From assembly GCA_963920765.1 (NCBI GenBank), contig OY987244.1, positions 8,620,501 through 8,684,500 of the forward strand: DNA of 64,000 bases. Reading direction: 5' to 3'. The position numbers and the translations under genes are program-made. Position 1 is the stretch's first letter. Each line of letters starts with the position of its first letter. This DNA comes from Ulota crispa. Lineage: Eukaryota; Streptophyta; Bryopsida; Orthotrichales; Orthotrichaceae. Below the pieces are notes generated by a model, which saw only the letters and a list, made by a program, of their open reading frames with translations, was not told the origin of the DNA and did not search any database. This document shows, in pieces, positions 40,170 to 53,171 of this stretch.

Positions 40170-41486
40170 GCAACTGGTGTCTCTTTCTTCGCTTGTTTAC
40201 ACACCCACCTAGCTCAATCTAAAGTCTGGCTTAACCGTAGTCCCGAAAAATTCTAAGCAGCGCTCAGGAAGGGGATATTCAGAAGCATTGTTGTATTCGT
40301 TTACAACTCGCGTCTGTCGCCACGTCTGGGCTTCTTTTCCTCGAGTATTTCCAGAATGTGTTGTAGGGAGAGGATGTACAAGGGTGGCAATTTTGCCCTG
40401 GTGTTTCATTCTGGCGGCTGTTTTTCTAATTTCAAACATGGTTGGTTACCATTGCAGAAATAATATGAGGTGGGCTTCTACATTTTGGGACTTTCTTCTT
40501 TCTGTTTTACTTAATGACTGTCTTTTACTAGAGCACTTCTTAGTAAACTATTATGCATATGAGGTCCACATATTTGTCATCCGCTTATGTTAATTAAAAT
40601 CTTTGTAAATACCTGTAGATGAGATGACCTTGTTGTAAGAGAAGAGGTTCTCCTTCAGTAATTTCTGACTAGACATTGCATCAATCTTAGACAGTTGTTG
40701 TGCCAATGGTGTCTAGAAGAGATATTTGGCATAATTCTTTTAATTCCACTCTAAAGCAGATGTGAGTTGTGGTCTATTGTTGGTCGTAGTTGACAATTGT
40801 ACGGTGGTTACAGTACCTTGTGTCGTTTCCATTTGGTGTTGAATCTGTCGTTGTCTAAATATATTTATGATACTATGATGCCAATACCCAAATGCATACA
40901 TGATGCCATCTTTCAGGGCCTTCATACACTTCGTTGAATTTGTGCTATCCCGTTTATATGTCAGACCATGTATGACATTTGAGATTATAATGGTAACAAT
41001 GTAGAGTGAATTTTAATTGAACTCATCCATGTCCTTGAGTTTTATACAAGAAAGGATGATGAATTTTGAAAGGTATAAATATCACTATGTTGTGGGAATG
41101 CCACCATAGTCCATGTAAAGAAAAGAGACCTTTTTGCTTTCAATCTCCCAATCTTGACAACAATAAAGTAACAAAATGTTCTTACCTCTTAGATTTTGAT
41201 GCAAGGAGATTTCCATTTTGTTGTATAATATTATGACAAGGAGTTTAAAGTGTAATTGCCATCCTTCAACCCATAAAAATTGTAAATGCATGCATGCACA
41301 TATATACTCAAGAACTTACAAAACTAAGTTCAAGAACTCTAAGATCATGTGAGGTTAAAATGTCAAAACTAATGATGTATTCAATGTCAATGTTATTTAG
41401 TAAAACTTGTAAATACAAACAATGTTTAATTAGTTGCAAACATATACTTGGAGTACATACTACATAGTGTTGGTAGTGATGTTTAA
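40170..41486. other. 3' flank of F1 beta gene and intergenic DNA
   Basis: Probably includes the F1 beta 3' UTR (to about 40600). No further gene recognised. Confidence 0.4.
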
Positions 41487-41813
41487 CCCTTGAACGCCTG
41501 GTATGGCAAGTGTCCACCCATTATAATATTGTTTCTTTAAGTTGCAAAAGTCAACAATGCATGTTAACATCACAAAAATTCTAAGAAGGGCAACATGAGA
41601 TCTTACATTTGTGTCTTTGAATCTTCTCACAATTTGGGTTATCTAAAAAGATGTGTGCATTTTGTGAGGTTATTTTTTACCATCCATGATGCACCATGCA
41701 TCTATAATCACTTCTCCAAAAAATTCAAATGAAAAATGAATTTTTTTGGTCCTACAAAGTTTTTTTTTGATGATTATGGGACAAAAAAAAATTTCCTCTT
41801 TGGCGTTTAAGAG
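41487..41813. mobile_element. TTAA-type piggyBac-like element (family C, about 327 bp)
   Basis: The left flank is TTAA (41483-41486) with end CCCTTGAACGCC. The right end is the complement of CTCTTAAACGCC with a decayed flank. Shares interior blocks, inverted, with 12420-12748. Confidence 0.55.
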
Positions 41814-44007
41814 CTAAGTTCCTTGGCAAAGCAAGCTTGAATTCTATACAAGGCTCAAATGAAGTAAGCCCACAACATCAAATATCTCATGGTTTCCTGC
41901 ACCAAGTAGCAACCAACTTTCTAGCAAAAATGTCCACTTAAACTCAAGGTGTCATTGACTTAAGGCAAGCTTCCATCGGGGACCGGAATTGGACCAAAAC
42001 TAGACCAAAACTAGAGGCCCATCTAGGTTAACTAGAGGAAATCTAGTCAAAGAGTACATTTTTGAAAGTAAGCTCCAATCCAAGATCCAGAAGGTATAGG
42101 AATGTTGGTCAACTTTTGCAAAGCTAGAGGTTGGAGGTCCAGGCCAATGGGAACCGGCTCTTACCTCGGTATTGCTTAGAGCTAGTCTCCATGAGAGATT
42201 AAAATTGGAGAGGGCGTCCAGGCTTACCCGGGCAGAATGAAAAAATAATCTTGAATGTTCAGAATGAGGAGAGTTTAAAAAACAACCTCCAATTTTGGGT
42301 ACAGGCCCTCCAGTCGTGTAGTTCCCCCATGAAAACTGGCTCTTACGGTTATCACTTATCATCCTCGAATTCTCATCCTAGAGGAACAGAATGACGAGAC
42401 AGACGATTTTCATCGGCCACAACTCATCAAACGCGTTGCTTCACCAGTACTGTATTAAGCTTACTCGGAGCTCCTCTTGAATGGCCGACCGTGCGAGCTG
42501 CACAGGGGAAGTGATTCAAGTGAGGGAACAATCACGCGCCAGCTATGACGACGAAACGGTGGATCAGCGCCCCTTGCATCTCTCCCATCCGCTCCAACAC
42601 CACCACTCTACCTTTCAGGCACATTTTGTAGATCTGGATTCGGTCATGGCGGGCGCTAATCATCATTGCTTTCTTTAGCAAACATTTCCTCAGGTAATGG
42701 CGGATTTCCTGTGCATTAACTTATCTCACCGATGCAGTCGACGACGACGCTGTGTACAGTAGTAGTATGACAGTTGAATCCGATTGATTCTTGCTCTTTC
42801 CATTCATCCAGCTCGTGCCTGCTCACGATCCTTGCCACTTGCGGTGACGCTCTCTGTCGGAGATTGATCGCCTTCTTTCGATCTTCCACTTTTCCGAGTC
42901 CAGCTTCGTGCCCTGGTGTTCTTGCGGTAGATTCAGGGTTTGCCATTGAGGTATCGGGTGCGAATGGTGGGTTTTTGTCTGGGTTTGGTTGGTGGTGACG
43001 CCGGTTTGGTTACAGACGACGTTCGAAGGGTTAACTTTGAATGATCCTTTCAGAGAAGAGTGATGAAATCGGTAGGCAGCGAATCTCGGAGAAGGCCCTA
43101 ATGAGTTTGTGAAGTTGATTATTGACTTCTTGCTCGGATGCCGTGGTTAGGGTTTGGCAGAGCCCGTTTTTTTTCGTGCACGATTTCGATCGATTTCGAT
43201 TCTTGTGCCGCTTATTTTTCTTTGTCGGTGCGGTAGGGCAATGGTTGATGGCTTTGAGCTGGCCGCATTTGTGACTTTTCTTTCATATACGCGTTCTTTG
43301 CAGCCATATCTTGTGTATGTGTTACTCTGTTTTTCTCTTCTGAACATTTTGACTATCCGGTTTACTACGGAGCTTCTGTCTTTGGAATTACTGAGTCGCA
43401 ACGTCCCGTTTTGCAGAGCTGCAACGAGGCGAGCATTCCGAGGCAACGCAGTCGTACAGTTGGGAGCAGTAGCTGAAATGTTCACAACATTGAATCTGGT
43501 GTTTGGTTCAAAGATTTCCAGCGTTATGACGACGTCGGTAGAGAGCAGTACGCTCCCTGCTCTGTGCAGGTCTGAGTACGTTCGAATTTTGACGCTATAG
43601 CGTTTACTTGGACAAACGTGGACACACTAGCATCTATGATGCAGCAGGCCCGTCATTCTTAGCAAAGCTCCCGCCTCTCTTAGCTCAGGCTTTGCATCAT
43701 CATCTAGGGTTTGCACTTTGCCGAGGTGGGAGGCACATGTTTTCAGGAAGAAGATTGCACCAAGGGACTATCTCTGACATCGATCGACTGATTACGTGAG
43801 ATTCAGGATCCTATAGCGAGGAATTCCAATCCATTGGTGGATTGTTGTCGGGAATACCAAGATCCAAGTTTAGTTTGCAAGATATTCAAGATGGCGCAGT
43901 AAAGTAGCTTCTTTCAACTGAAGAACGTCTTGATATTCATTAGGAATTATACCAGGCCTTGAAACCAAACGAGCAACAGGTTATCCTCCGCAAGTAAGCA
44001 AGGCATT
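41814..44007 (+). promoter_or_regulatory. Promoter and probable intron-containing leader of the Rab-GAP gene
   Basis: From about 42360 to 44007 the DNA is GC-richer than normal intergenic sequence and carries telo-box sequences (TTAGGGTTT at 43147-43155, TAGGGTTT at 43705-43712). An in-frame TGA at 43960-43962 with no later ATG supports the start at 44008. ORFs of 65 codons (42481) and 148 codons (43154) lack domains and are probably leader or intron sequence. Confidence 0.4.
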
Positions 44008-46997
44008 ATGTATTCGGCATTGAATTCAGAACCGCCCATTGAGCCTCCGCCCACGACAGCATGGGGCGTAGAAAGAGGGGAGCAGGTAGAGAGAATCGAG
44101 ACCAAGGCAAAGCGAAGTTTAGGACCGTCACATTCAAGAAAACTAACGAAGGTGAAGATGCAAGATGTGTACTCGTTCAATCTTGAGGTTTCCCGAGGAG
44201 AAGCCACGGTCATTCATCAGGTCAGATTCTCTGTTCCTCTTTTGATTTCAGCCTTTTGTTGCACACCATCTTGAGCTAGAAACAGTAAAATTTGAAATCT
44301 CACTTATGTAAATTTCGAGCACCAATCTGTAGTACCTCTTGATTTATTCGGAATTTCTGGCTGATTGAAAAAAGAAACTAGTACTAGGATTGAAGCAGAA
44401 TAGAGTTTTTTGGTGCATCAGGTGAAAGAGAGAGTGAAGGAGCAGGGTCGAGTATGGTGGGCTATGGAAGCCAAGAACGGTGCCGGCTGGTATTTACAGC
44501 CGGAGATCTTTGCTCAAGCGGAGGGCTACTTCGTCTCGTCTTTGTCTCTGGTGACCATGACCAGTACGTTGCAGCTGAAGAAGTTGATCAGAAGTGGAAT
44601 TCCGCCGCAGCTGAGACCACGCGTGTGGAGTGCCGTCTCGGGAGCCAGCAAGCGGAGATCGTCGGCTCCAGAGAGCTATTATTCCGACTTGTTAGCTGCA
44701 GTAGAAGGACGAGAGACTCCTGCCACTCGCCAAATCGATCACGTAAATACTCACACCGTTCTTTCAATTACACTTTCTTTGTTCATTCGGATGACATGCA
44801 GACCATGGTCACATTCGTTGAAGTGGCATGTTACAGAGCACCAGAAATGTGTCATTCAAGTGTATTAATCTTACAAAATAGAACTAGTACAGATCTGAGG
44901 TTTTAGACTGGTGTCTGAAAGCTTGCCAATCTTCTTGAAATTTTGTGATCTAATCGAGTTTTATGATTGTATCCTTTTATTATATGAGACAGGGCTATGG
45001 GTACTATGATTAGTTCCTGCATTTGGTGCTTTGCTAGCTTTTGTTTGATATGGATTTGCTTTTCTTGCATTTTTTTAACCCAGGATTTGGGACGCACCTT
45101 TCCATCACATCCTTGGATCGATTCGGCTGACGGGCGAGCTGCTTTGAGGCGAATCCTCGTGGCCTATTCCTTTCGGGATTCTCGTGTTGGGTATTGTCAA
45201 GTGAGTATGTCATTTCTTCTTCCTGCTTAACACGAAGACCCAAGTTGGGACCTCAGGTTTTCGTTCCTGCAGTTTTGAGGTCATATAGTACCATCTCTTT
45301 TTAATTCTTTTTTTAAACTAATGCTTGCAGTGTTCTTCGGTATTGATGTATTTTTTGATCCACCCCGAAGTATACTTCTCAGAATATGGTCAATTGAATT
45401 ATTCATTTTCAAATAATCAATCCATGGTCCTTTAGGGGTTAAAGTAGACGATGTGCCTTTGAGAGGGCCCCTCCTCAGGAGATAAACTTAGCTCAGAAAC
45501 GACAAAATCGATTCATTTCATGTAGAGGTTTTCATTTGCTTAAAACCCTTGCAGAGCATGACAAGGGGAGCGGCCCCCGATCCGCAAAAAGGACCAAGTT
45601 TTAATTAGTAAAGTTGATGAAGTACACTGGAACTGTATAGTTTCATATGACGTTTTTGCCATCTCTCCTAAGGGGGTTTTCATTTGCATTTGTGCTCTTT
45701 CGTGTGGTAGAAATATGTGGTTGCTGGTCATTGTGTCCAATATTTTGGAACTGATAGCTTTTGTCTAATTTCTATGGACTAACGAGAGATTCACATCGCT
45801 CTTCTATCCAGGGTATGAATTTTGTAGCGGCGATGTTGCTGCTTGTAATGAAAAAGGAAGAAGACGCCTTCTGGATGCTGGCAGTGCTGGTTGAGAATGT
45901 GCTGTTCGACGACTGCTATTCGGAGAACTTGTATGGATGCCATGTTGAACAAAGGGTCTTCAAAGATCTACTCAGAAAGAAGCTTCCAAGGTCTTGATTG
46001 CACCCTGGCTCGTTCTGCTTTTCCTGTTCCACGCAGTGATTCAGTTATTTGGGTTGTTTGGGTCGCATTTTGCAGCCACTTTTTTTTTTCTACCTGCTGT
46101 TTACTCTTACACAGTCTGTGGTGGTAATCTCCAGGTTGGCAGTGCGACTAGAGGAGATTGAGTTTGATGTTTCTTTGGTCACGACAGAGTGGTTCTTGTG
46201 CCTATTTGCCAAGAGCCTTCCATCAGAGGTGTGCCGTCAAACCAATCCTATATAATCTTTTTAGTGATGATTGTTGCAAACGGTACAATAAGAAAAAGGG
46301 TTTCTTGTACTCTTGTGAAGTATTGCACTACCTGCTTTGACCTTGCTTGCTATGTACCTGACTGTTGTCTTCTGATGCTCAACAGACTGCAATGCGTGTT
46401 TGGGATGTTCTGTTCAACGAAGGTGCAAGCATCTTGTTTATAGTGACACTGGCCATCTTTAAGGTGAGAGTCGTTTTAGCTCAACTCACTTGACAAATAG
46501 CATCTGAATTAGCAAAAGTCCGACCTAGTTAAAACACATTTGACTGATGTTTTAAATGAGGTGTTTGGCAGATGCGAGAGGAGCAGCTGCTCGTGGCAAA
46601 GCATGTGGGTGAGGTGATGAAGATTCTTTCTGAGGCTACGCGTAGTGCTTACGATCCAGACGAACTGTTGAAGGTCGAAAACTTAACTTCTCTGCCTGTT
46701 TCGTGGCGGTATAGTTAGTTGAGTATAATTTAGCTAATCTTTAACATTCCTGAGAGGCGGTTCATGTTGAAGATGACTTGAAAGCTTCATCCTTGTCTTT
46801 TTATTTTTTATTTTTATAACGTTCTTAGTCTAAATGTTTTGTTGTTTAATCAGGTGGCTTTTGAAAAAGTTGGAGTAATGTCCTTGCAATCAATAGTCAA
46901 ACAACGTAAGAAGGAGCAACCTGCTGTGATTGCTGAACTGGAGCGACGAGGTCAACGACTCAATCCTCCGGACGCTGTTCAAAGCTCTTCCCGGTAA
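44008..46997 (+). CDS. TBC-domain Rab GTPase-activating protein
   Basis: Predicted Ypt/Rab-GAP, stimulating GTP hydrolysis by Rab proteins in vesicle traffic; the closest plant type is the roughly 400-aa Gyp1-like TBC family that includes At3g07890. Exons 44008-44220, 44422-44742, 45084-45200, 45812-45990, 46135-46228, 46386-46463, 46572-46673 and 46854-46997 join in phase to 415 aa. An N-terminal DVYSFNLE segment and VKEQGRVWWA precede the TBC domain, which begins near LIRSGIPPQLRPRVW (126-140). Both catalytic fingers are present: Arg182 in the IDHDLGRT motif and Gln217 in GYCQG. The C-terminal KQRKKEQPAVIAELERR is probably helical. The orphan TTAA transposon end at 45439 lies in intron 3. 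Substrate Rab unknown. Confidence 0.92.
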
Positions 46998-47765
46998 CGA
47001 ACTGCAGTGCGCGCTTGCTGCAACGGTTGTACTATTAATTCTATGTAGATGTTTCAATGGGTGAAGGTATTAATGGCTGTGTAGGTGGTTGAGGGTTCTA
47101 CTGTGTCTGGATGTTCATAATCTCACAGAACAAGGCATTCACAGGTTCCACTGTATCCTTGAGATCACAGGATACTGCGCCTCACGAAGTCCTGCAGAAT
47201 TTATGCATAATCACCATTTAGAAAGGTGATCTGTTCGGAGTGTCATACAGGATGTCTAATTGGGCTTCTGTATGAGGTTAGGATCATTCCATTTATCTGT
47301 AGTTATGCCTAACTAGTGAAAGACCTCAACGAGTGCCTCAAAGAGGCCTGTAATTTATGAGTTTGTTGAACTCTAGAAATGGAGAGCTTCACTTGGTGAG
47401 GTATTTATCAAATCATGGTGGTACCAATCGTCTTATTATGAATCCTTTCGTTTTCTTGTCTCTCTGGCATCTATCTCTTTCATTTATTTAACCCCGGTGC
47501 TCATTCTAATTAGTCCACTTCGAAAGATAATTGTTGGTTACAGTGATTTTCAAAGTGTATCTTGTGATGTTCGAAAATGTGAGGTACGAGTTCACCTTTC
47601 TATTGAAACATCTTGTCTCTTCCTTTAAGTTTCCCAACTGGCATTTTTTAACTCATATAGATATGGAAGAGGCTCCCTTTTTACTATTTGGGCACTTGGT
47701 GGTTCAATCAAATTGTTTCGCTGCGCTGTTGGCGTAACTAGTTCATAAAGCTCAGAATATATACT
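46998..47765. other. 3' flank of the Rab-GAP gene
   Basis: Probable 3' UTR and intergenic DNA. No other gene recognised. Confidence 0.4.
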
Positions 47766-48912
47766 AACACCATATTAGGTAAATTGGGAAAAATGGAGGG
47801 ACCATTTTGTACTCCTCCTTAATCTTACATACAATAAATGTAGGCATAATTAAACCTCAAAGTTGTAATTATTTGAAATTCTTGTAGGCAATCACTGGGA
47901 CTTCATTATTGTACAAGAAAGTGCATGCTTGTTTTTTTGTAATATGCTAAATTGTTCAGTACCCTTGAATAAAGTTTGTTGCCCTTTGTATTTTCACTTT
48001 GAGGCCATGTCATCTTATGTTTTAAAATTGAGGTCAATTGGGCTTTTTTGATCTTGCATTTTTTATATCTCATTCTTGCCCCCAATGCCAACCAAGCATA
48101 CCAAAATTCAACCTCAAAAAACTAAAATTCAAATTTGCACAAATTGCTTTGTGTCACAAATCAAGGTTTTACATGGTTTTACTAGAAAATTGATTGAAAA
48201 ACATTGATGATGAATTTTGGAGATTTGATTGCATGGATGTATAGGTAACATCCATACGCACATCCATATGCACATCTTCCATGCTAAAAAAACCACTTAA
48301 GTAAAAAGAAATTGATCTTCATAAGGTTTAGTGTGATGTGTGATAGGTCCAAATTTTGTAAAATAGATATTTTCTTATGATAATCAAATTTTGCTATTTT
48401 ACTCATACACTATGACTAAGTTTGTAACTTTGAACATGTTGTGTTTATTTGGTGAAAAGCTAACTACAAATTAAAAATATCTATTTTACAAAATTTGAAC
48501 CTATCACACGTCACACTAAACCTTATGAAGATCAATTTCTTTTTACTTAAGTGGTTTTTTTAGCATGGAAGATGTGCATATGGATGTGCGTATGGATGTT
48601 ACCTATACATCCATGCAATCAAATCTCCAAAATTCATCATCAATGTTTTTCAATCAATTTTCTTGTAAAACCATGTAAAACCTTGATTTGTGACATAAAG
48701 CAATTTGTGCAAATTTGAATTTTAGTTTTTTGAGGTTGAATTTTGGTATGCTTGGTTGGCATTGGGGGCAAGAATGAGATATAAAAAATGCAAGATCAAA
48801 AAAGCCCAATTGACCTCAATTTTAAAACATAAGATGACATGGCCTCGAAGTGAAAATACAAAGGGCGACAAACTTTATTCAAGGCCATTGTACATAATGA
48901 CAATAGTGAAAA
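47766..48912. mobile_element. AACAC-end element (family X, copy 7), split by a giant hairpin
   Basis: Left end AACACCATATTAGGTAAATT (TACT flank). The interior matches inverted 55184-55430 and 59086-59342 up to 47956, continues at 48891 after the hairpin, and is lost after about 48912, so the right end is truncated. Confidence 0.65.
47957..48890. mobile_element. Giant TA-inserted hairpin (family H, copy 4), 934 bp
   Basis: Left end CAGTACCCTTGAATAAAG, right end complement CAATGGCCTTGAATAAAG; right flank TA (48891-48892), left flank decayed to TT. Arms are near-perfect complements. The loop around 48365-48485 is the complement of the loops in copies 1-3. Inserted into a family X element. Confidence 0.8.
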
Positions 48913-49140
48913 TCCCACTACGTGGGGAGGTGCCGTAACAAGCTTCTGTGGAACCTCTGTTTGAGTGGAGAAATGCATGGTTTCCGTCCTTTATTTTGCA
49001 GGAAATTCATTTCGTGTGGTTCCAGCCAACGGCGATGTCTACTGGTGATTCTATGCTCTGTGACAGGAACCCTTTATTCAAACCAATCTGCAACTGATGC
49101 GAAAGAAAAAACTGAGCATAGAGACTCAATCTCAACCTAA

Positions 49141-50876
49141 TTATTTGTTTTCCATTGCGTCTTTCAAGAAACTCTCGGAACCTCTCCGGTACTTGGCTAC
49201 TAGTGCTTTGATTTCTTCTTCGTAATTGTAATCATTCCGAGGTGGATAGCCTGATATACAAAGTATACCGTCCTTCGCTGTAATTTCTGCGCCCAAATAT
49301 CAAGATTTATAATACTTCAGTATTGTGCTCTACCGACTGCCTCCTGAAGAAGATAATTATTTCCTGGAGAATCGAGAAATTTACCAGATACTTAAACCTC
49401 GAATAGCATAATCTTTTTCTTAGAATTGATTGGAGCTTTCCTTGAATTTTGACTTTTGGAAATAACTCCATCAGATTTAATGAACATACGCACGTCATAT
49501 TTGCATTAAGAAATACGATATCAGAAACGAAAAGCACCAAATTAGAATCTTTTCTGTAGGTCTGTTAATCCTTAATCAAAGTGGTTCGACTGTAGATCAG
49601 TTCAACAAGGTCACCTCACAAGCTTTACATCCAAATCTATATTCTGTATGGAAATTACTCAACATGGGTCATCATTATACTTCTTACCTTCTTACAAAAA
49701 AAGTGAGATATTTTAGAAGAACGCGTTATTCGTTAATTTAAGAAAAAACGTACAAAGTGGGACTTTTATTTTTTTATTTTTTTTAAAACATCATATTCAT
49801 TGAATTGATTGAATTGAGAATTCGTTAACTTTTTTTTAATGAAATGAGATATGTATTTTTCAAAAATATGCTCTTTTTGGACAGAAAGTTTATTAACTTC
49901 TGAAATTTTGGACAGAAGTTCATTGACTAGGTTTTAGGTGGCCTCTTTAATGTGGCAATTTTGGATTAAGGTGAGATACAAAATGATACCCATTGTTTTC
50001 TCAAATTAATGAATAACATGTTGAAGACTAAATTTTCCTCATATGATATCTTAATTCTTCAAAATTTTCCTCATATGATATTCTTAACTCTTCAAACTTA
50101 GAAAATCGCATTCAAATATAAAAAAATCCAATAAAAATCAGCCGGTGAACATAGGGAAGTTGTGAACTACGAAGTAATTTGAGAAAAGACCCACCTAGTC
50201 CGTCTTCAGCAAGGGCTTTCCTGAGGCCCTCCCAATCGCCAATTCCGTTTGTAATATTCACATCAAACTGCAAAGCATGAAATTCTAAAGACTCAAATTC
50301 TAAAGACTCAAATTCTAACGACTCAAATTCTAAAGACTCAATGATCCTATACAAGTCGGCTTCACATGATTTGTGTTGGAACCAATTACTTAAGTCATTA
50401 GTAATTAAAATCTAAAACTATTCGTGATACTTACCCTCGTACTGGGCAACTCTTCTCTCGTAACAATATCTCGTGTGATCGAATTGTGGCATAAGTCAAA
50501 AATCTGCAGTCAGCATGTTACTAGTCACGAATCACTCAAGTATTTCCAAAATATGTCTCAAATTGTCTAACTTGGTGCTTTTACTCAACCATGCCGTCAA
50601 TAAAAGCCTCATATGAGAACTTGAGAAGCAAAAAATAAATAAACTTGAAACAAAAAAGCATATAGATGAGAACTGAATATAAATTTCTTACAAAGAAACA
50701 TCATACAACATGCAATCTAGGAGGTACTTGTTAAAAAACTGGTTTACCTCATGGAGCTCCACAGGACTTGGAGACCGTGACTTGGAACGCCGGCCGAACC
50801 GAATGGACGACATCTCCAAACACATGAACGCTACCAGAAAAGTATCTTGTCTTGACGTCTCTCTTGCTCTTTTTTC
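49141..50876 (-). CDS. C-terminal part of an unrecognised protein-coding gene (four 3' exons)
   Basis: Four exons with GT..AG borders join in phase: 50876..50748 (43 codons), 50503..50435 (23), 50267..50195 (24 plus one base) and 49286..49141 (ends TAA). Together they give 139 residues: a basic segment with SSIRFGRRSKSRSPSPVELHE, then IFDLCHNSITRDIV and EELPSTRFDVNITNGIGDWE, then GLRKALAEDGLEITAKDGIL, CISGYPPRNDYNYEEEIKAL and a final helix VAKYRRGSESFLKDAMENK. The match of phases across three introns is strong evidence for a real gene even though no single ORF is long. The N-terminal exons lie above 50876 but could not be placed; an open stretch at 50914-51174 is a candidate. I do not recognise the family. 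Confidence 0.7.
49720..50022. mobile_element. AACAC-end element (family X, copy 6) in an intron
   Basis: Ends AACGCGTTATTCGTTAATTT and the complement of AACATGTTATTCATTAATTT, with exact 4-bp duplication GAAG (49716-49719, 50023-50026). It lies inside the last intron of the 49141-50876 gene. Confidence 0.75.
50035..50096. repeat. Direct duplication of a 31-bp unit
   Basis: Two near-identical copies of a unit containing TTTTCCTCATATGATAT, in the last intron. Confidence 0.6.
50281..50340. repeat. 15-bp tandem repeat, four copies, inside an intron
   Basis: Unit AATTCTAAAGACTCA with one substitution. It occupies over a third of the 167-bp intron 50268-50434. Confidence 0.85.
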
Positions 50877-51900
50877 CTGCAAAACTAACCCGACTTAATC
50901 CAAGTACAAAAAATCAGGACAACAAAATACTACCGAGAACAGGTCTCATAAAACAGACAGGAATTGAAATCCAACACAGTCGGTGACGAAGAGATGTGCG
51001 TTGCCTATCAGAATAAGGAATTCCCAAAAGAGTCTTAGTATCCAGGGGAGCTCTGAGATAGCTATAATGGAAAGAATACCATAATTTCCAAAACCTTTGT
51101 GAACTCACTGATTGAAAGAGTTGTAACTGGGATAAAAATATCAGGGAGCATTTAACTAAATACGGACTACGCAAATTGCAAAGTCCATAACTAATATTTC
51201 AGAAACTGCTTTGGTCTGTAAAATATTGAGAGGTGTTTGCAAAACATCCGGTAATATTTGGAATACGTCGAGAGATACGTTTAAATAAATACAAATTACA
51301 AAATTTTCAGCAAAACGTTAGGAAATCAAGGACATAGAAAGTCCATATTTACGTGAATAGTCCAGATAAATATGTCATCCGCTAGCAGAACACATAGCGA
51401 TGAAATCTACCGGAACTCGCCCTAGCACCAACGAACTGCACTACCGGTTTTGTGATATGGCGTATTGTCCGAATTGACAGTCAAATCTGATATAGCAAAT
51501 CTAGCTCTTAACGAAGTCTATATATGAGACTGGGCACATCCTGAGCAAGGCCAGCTCAAGCGTGCATGCAAGAGACGAGGAGGAGAGCATGTGATCACAT
51601 ACACGTACCACCGTAGCTGAAGTTGGAGGAATGCATGCAATGATCTGGGAAGCGGGGATCTAATTTATAGATCGAAGTGAGAAGTGGTGGGCTTGAGGTC
51701 GGGATTGGGAGGAGGCAATATTGTGGTCAGTCCTGGATGAATCGAAGGTGCACGGGTGCTGGTGCAGTGCAGTCATGAATGGGTGGGAGGGACTTTTCTC
51801 GATGGTTGCGCTTGCTTGCCTGCCTACACTCTGCTCCCGACTCCCGACCCTGGAGGCCCGCCACGAGTGCCCGACACTACAGTGAGTGAGTGAGTATTGT
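50877..51900 (-). other. Probable 5' part of the 49141-50876 gene
   Basis: Less AT-biased than flanking DNA, with short open stretches and splice-like sites on the minus strand. No initiating exon could be assigned. Confidence 0.3.
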
Positions 51901-52906
51901 GGAGTTTGTGGACTGGACTGAGGGAATTGCGGAACTGCTAGGCACTAGGCTTTCCTCTTTGATATGTTGACTGACTCACAGACTGGGGCACTGGTCAAGA
52001 ATTTCTAACTTTGGACTTGGGTGCTACTTTTCCTCTCGATCTGAAAAGTCCTTTGTTTGTCAGGACTAGACTACCTTCTAAGTTAGCTTGGGCCATGGGG
52101 CTCTTTTCAGCTTTTGTGTGTGGGTCATCAGGTCATGGCTCATTGTTACAGTGATCCAACGGTCCGACCAGTATAACAATATGTGGACCCGTGCTGTGCA
52201 CCCTCCATTTTGTTCACCTGTAGGGAAGATAGTTGGAAGCTTTGTTTTTCCACTACACCAATTAGTGCATTTAGGTTGCCCCATATTAATTTCTCAACAT
52301 TTCATTCTATTTAAATATTTATTGCAATCATTTTTGTCAATAATCATTATGATAAACAATGGAGGAAGCAAGCAAAGGTTGGACATAGCAACAAGCATCA
52401 AAGTCAAGGAGCAAGGAAGTAAGAACTCTGCACAGTAGCAAGAATTACTATAGCATAAAGAGAGTTGCATGCTTCTCTAGGAGTCTACTAGATAACCAAC
52501 GATGAATCATGAGATAACTTTGCCAAGATAGGGTAACCTAATTGTTAAGGCAACCTAAAATCCTAAATGCACTATTTAATGTATAAAATATCAACTTTGG
52601 ACTCTTTGAATTTGGTAGGGAAAATTTGAGTTGCGCTGAAGAGTGATGATAGCGCACACTGATAGCACAAAGCAAGCCATCGATTAATTTTGCAGCTCGT
52701 TAATTTGTAGAAGAGGGAGGAGTATTTAGTATTTACTATGAAAAATCTCTTATTTACAAGGGCAAAAAATATTTGAAAGTGGGTTTAAGCATTGTATCAT
52801 TTGTATGCACACTCTCTTATCCAAAACTAAAACCATAGTGGAGTTTTTCATGCCCCATTTGAAACAAGAAATTTTTAATCATCAAATATAAGAATAAAAA
52901 AGAATA
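51901..52906. other. Intergenic, with copy 2 of a dispersed repeat
   Basis: 52255-52600 is similar to the flanks of the element at 11508-11821. A 116-codon ORF at 52088-52438 crosses into this repeat and has no domain. Confidence 0.45.
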
Positions 52907-53171
52907 AACACCATATTAGGTAAATTGGGAAAACAAGGGTCCCAATTTGTATGTCACTTGGTACCAAAGAAGTCACCCAAAACCAAATTTGAAGGTATTA
53001 GATTCAATCTTAGCCACTAAGATTTTTTCCCTTGTAAATTCCTCCTCTCAGGTGAGGGACTGAGGGCACATGTACAAAAAAAAATAAGTTGAGCTCAATT
53101 GTACATGATCATGTACAACTTGCAAAAGTCCCAAAATGTAGCCTTTTTCCCAATTTACCTAATATGGTGTT
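52907..53171. mobile_element. AACAC-end element (family X, copy 3), 265 bp
   Basis: Ends AACACCATATTAGGTAAATT and complement, exact 4-bp duplication AATA (52903-52906, 53172-53175). Confidence 0.85.

Noticed and set aside
43154-43600. 148-codon plus-strand ORF with hydrophobic stretches
   Set aside because: Lies in the leader/intron zone before the Rab-GAP start, without domain or phase link to the next exon.
44410-44868. 152-codon ORF as a stand-alone gene
   Set aside because: It is exon 2 of the Rab-GAP read through its donor site into the intron.
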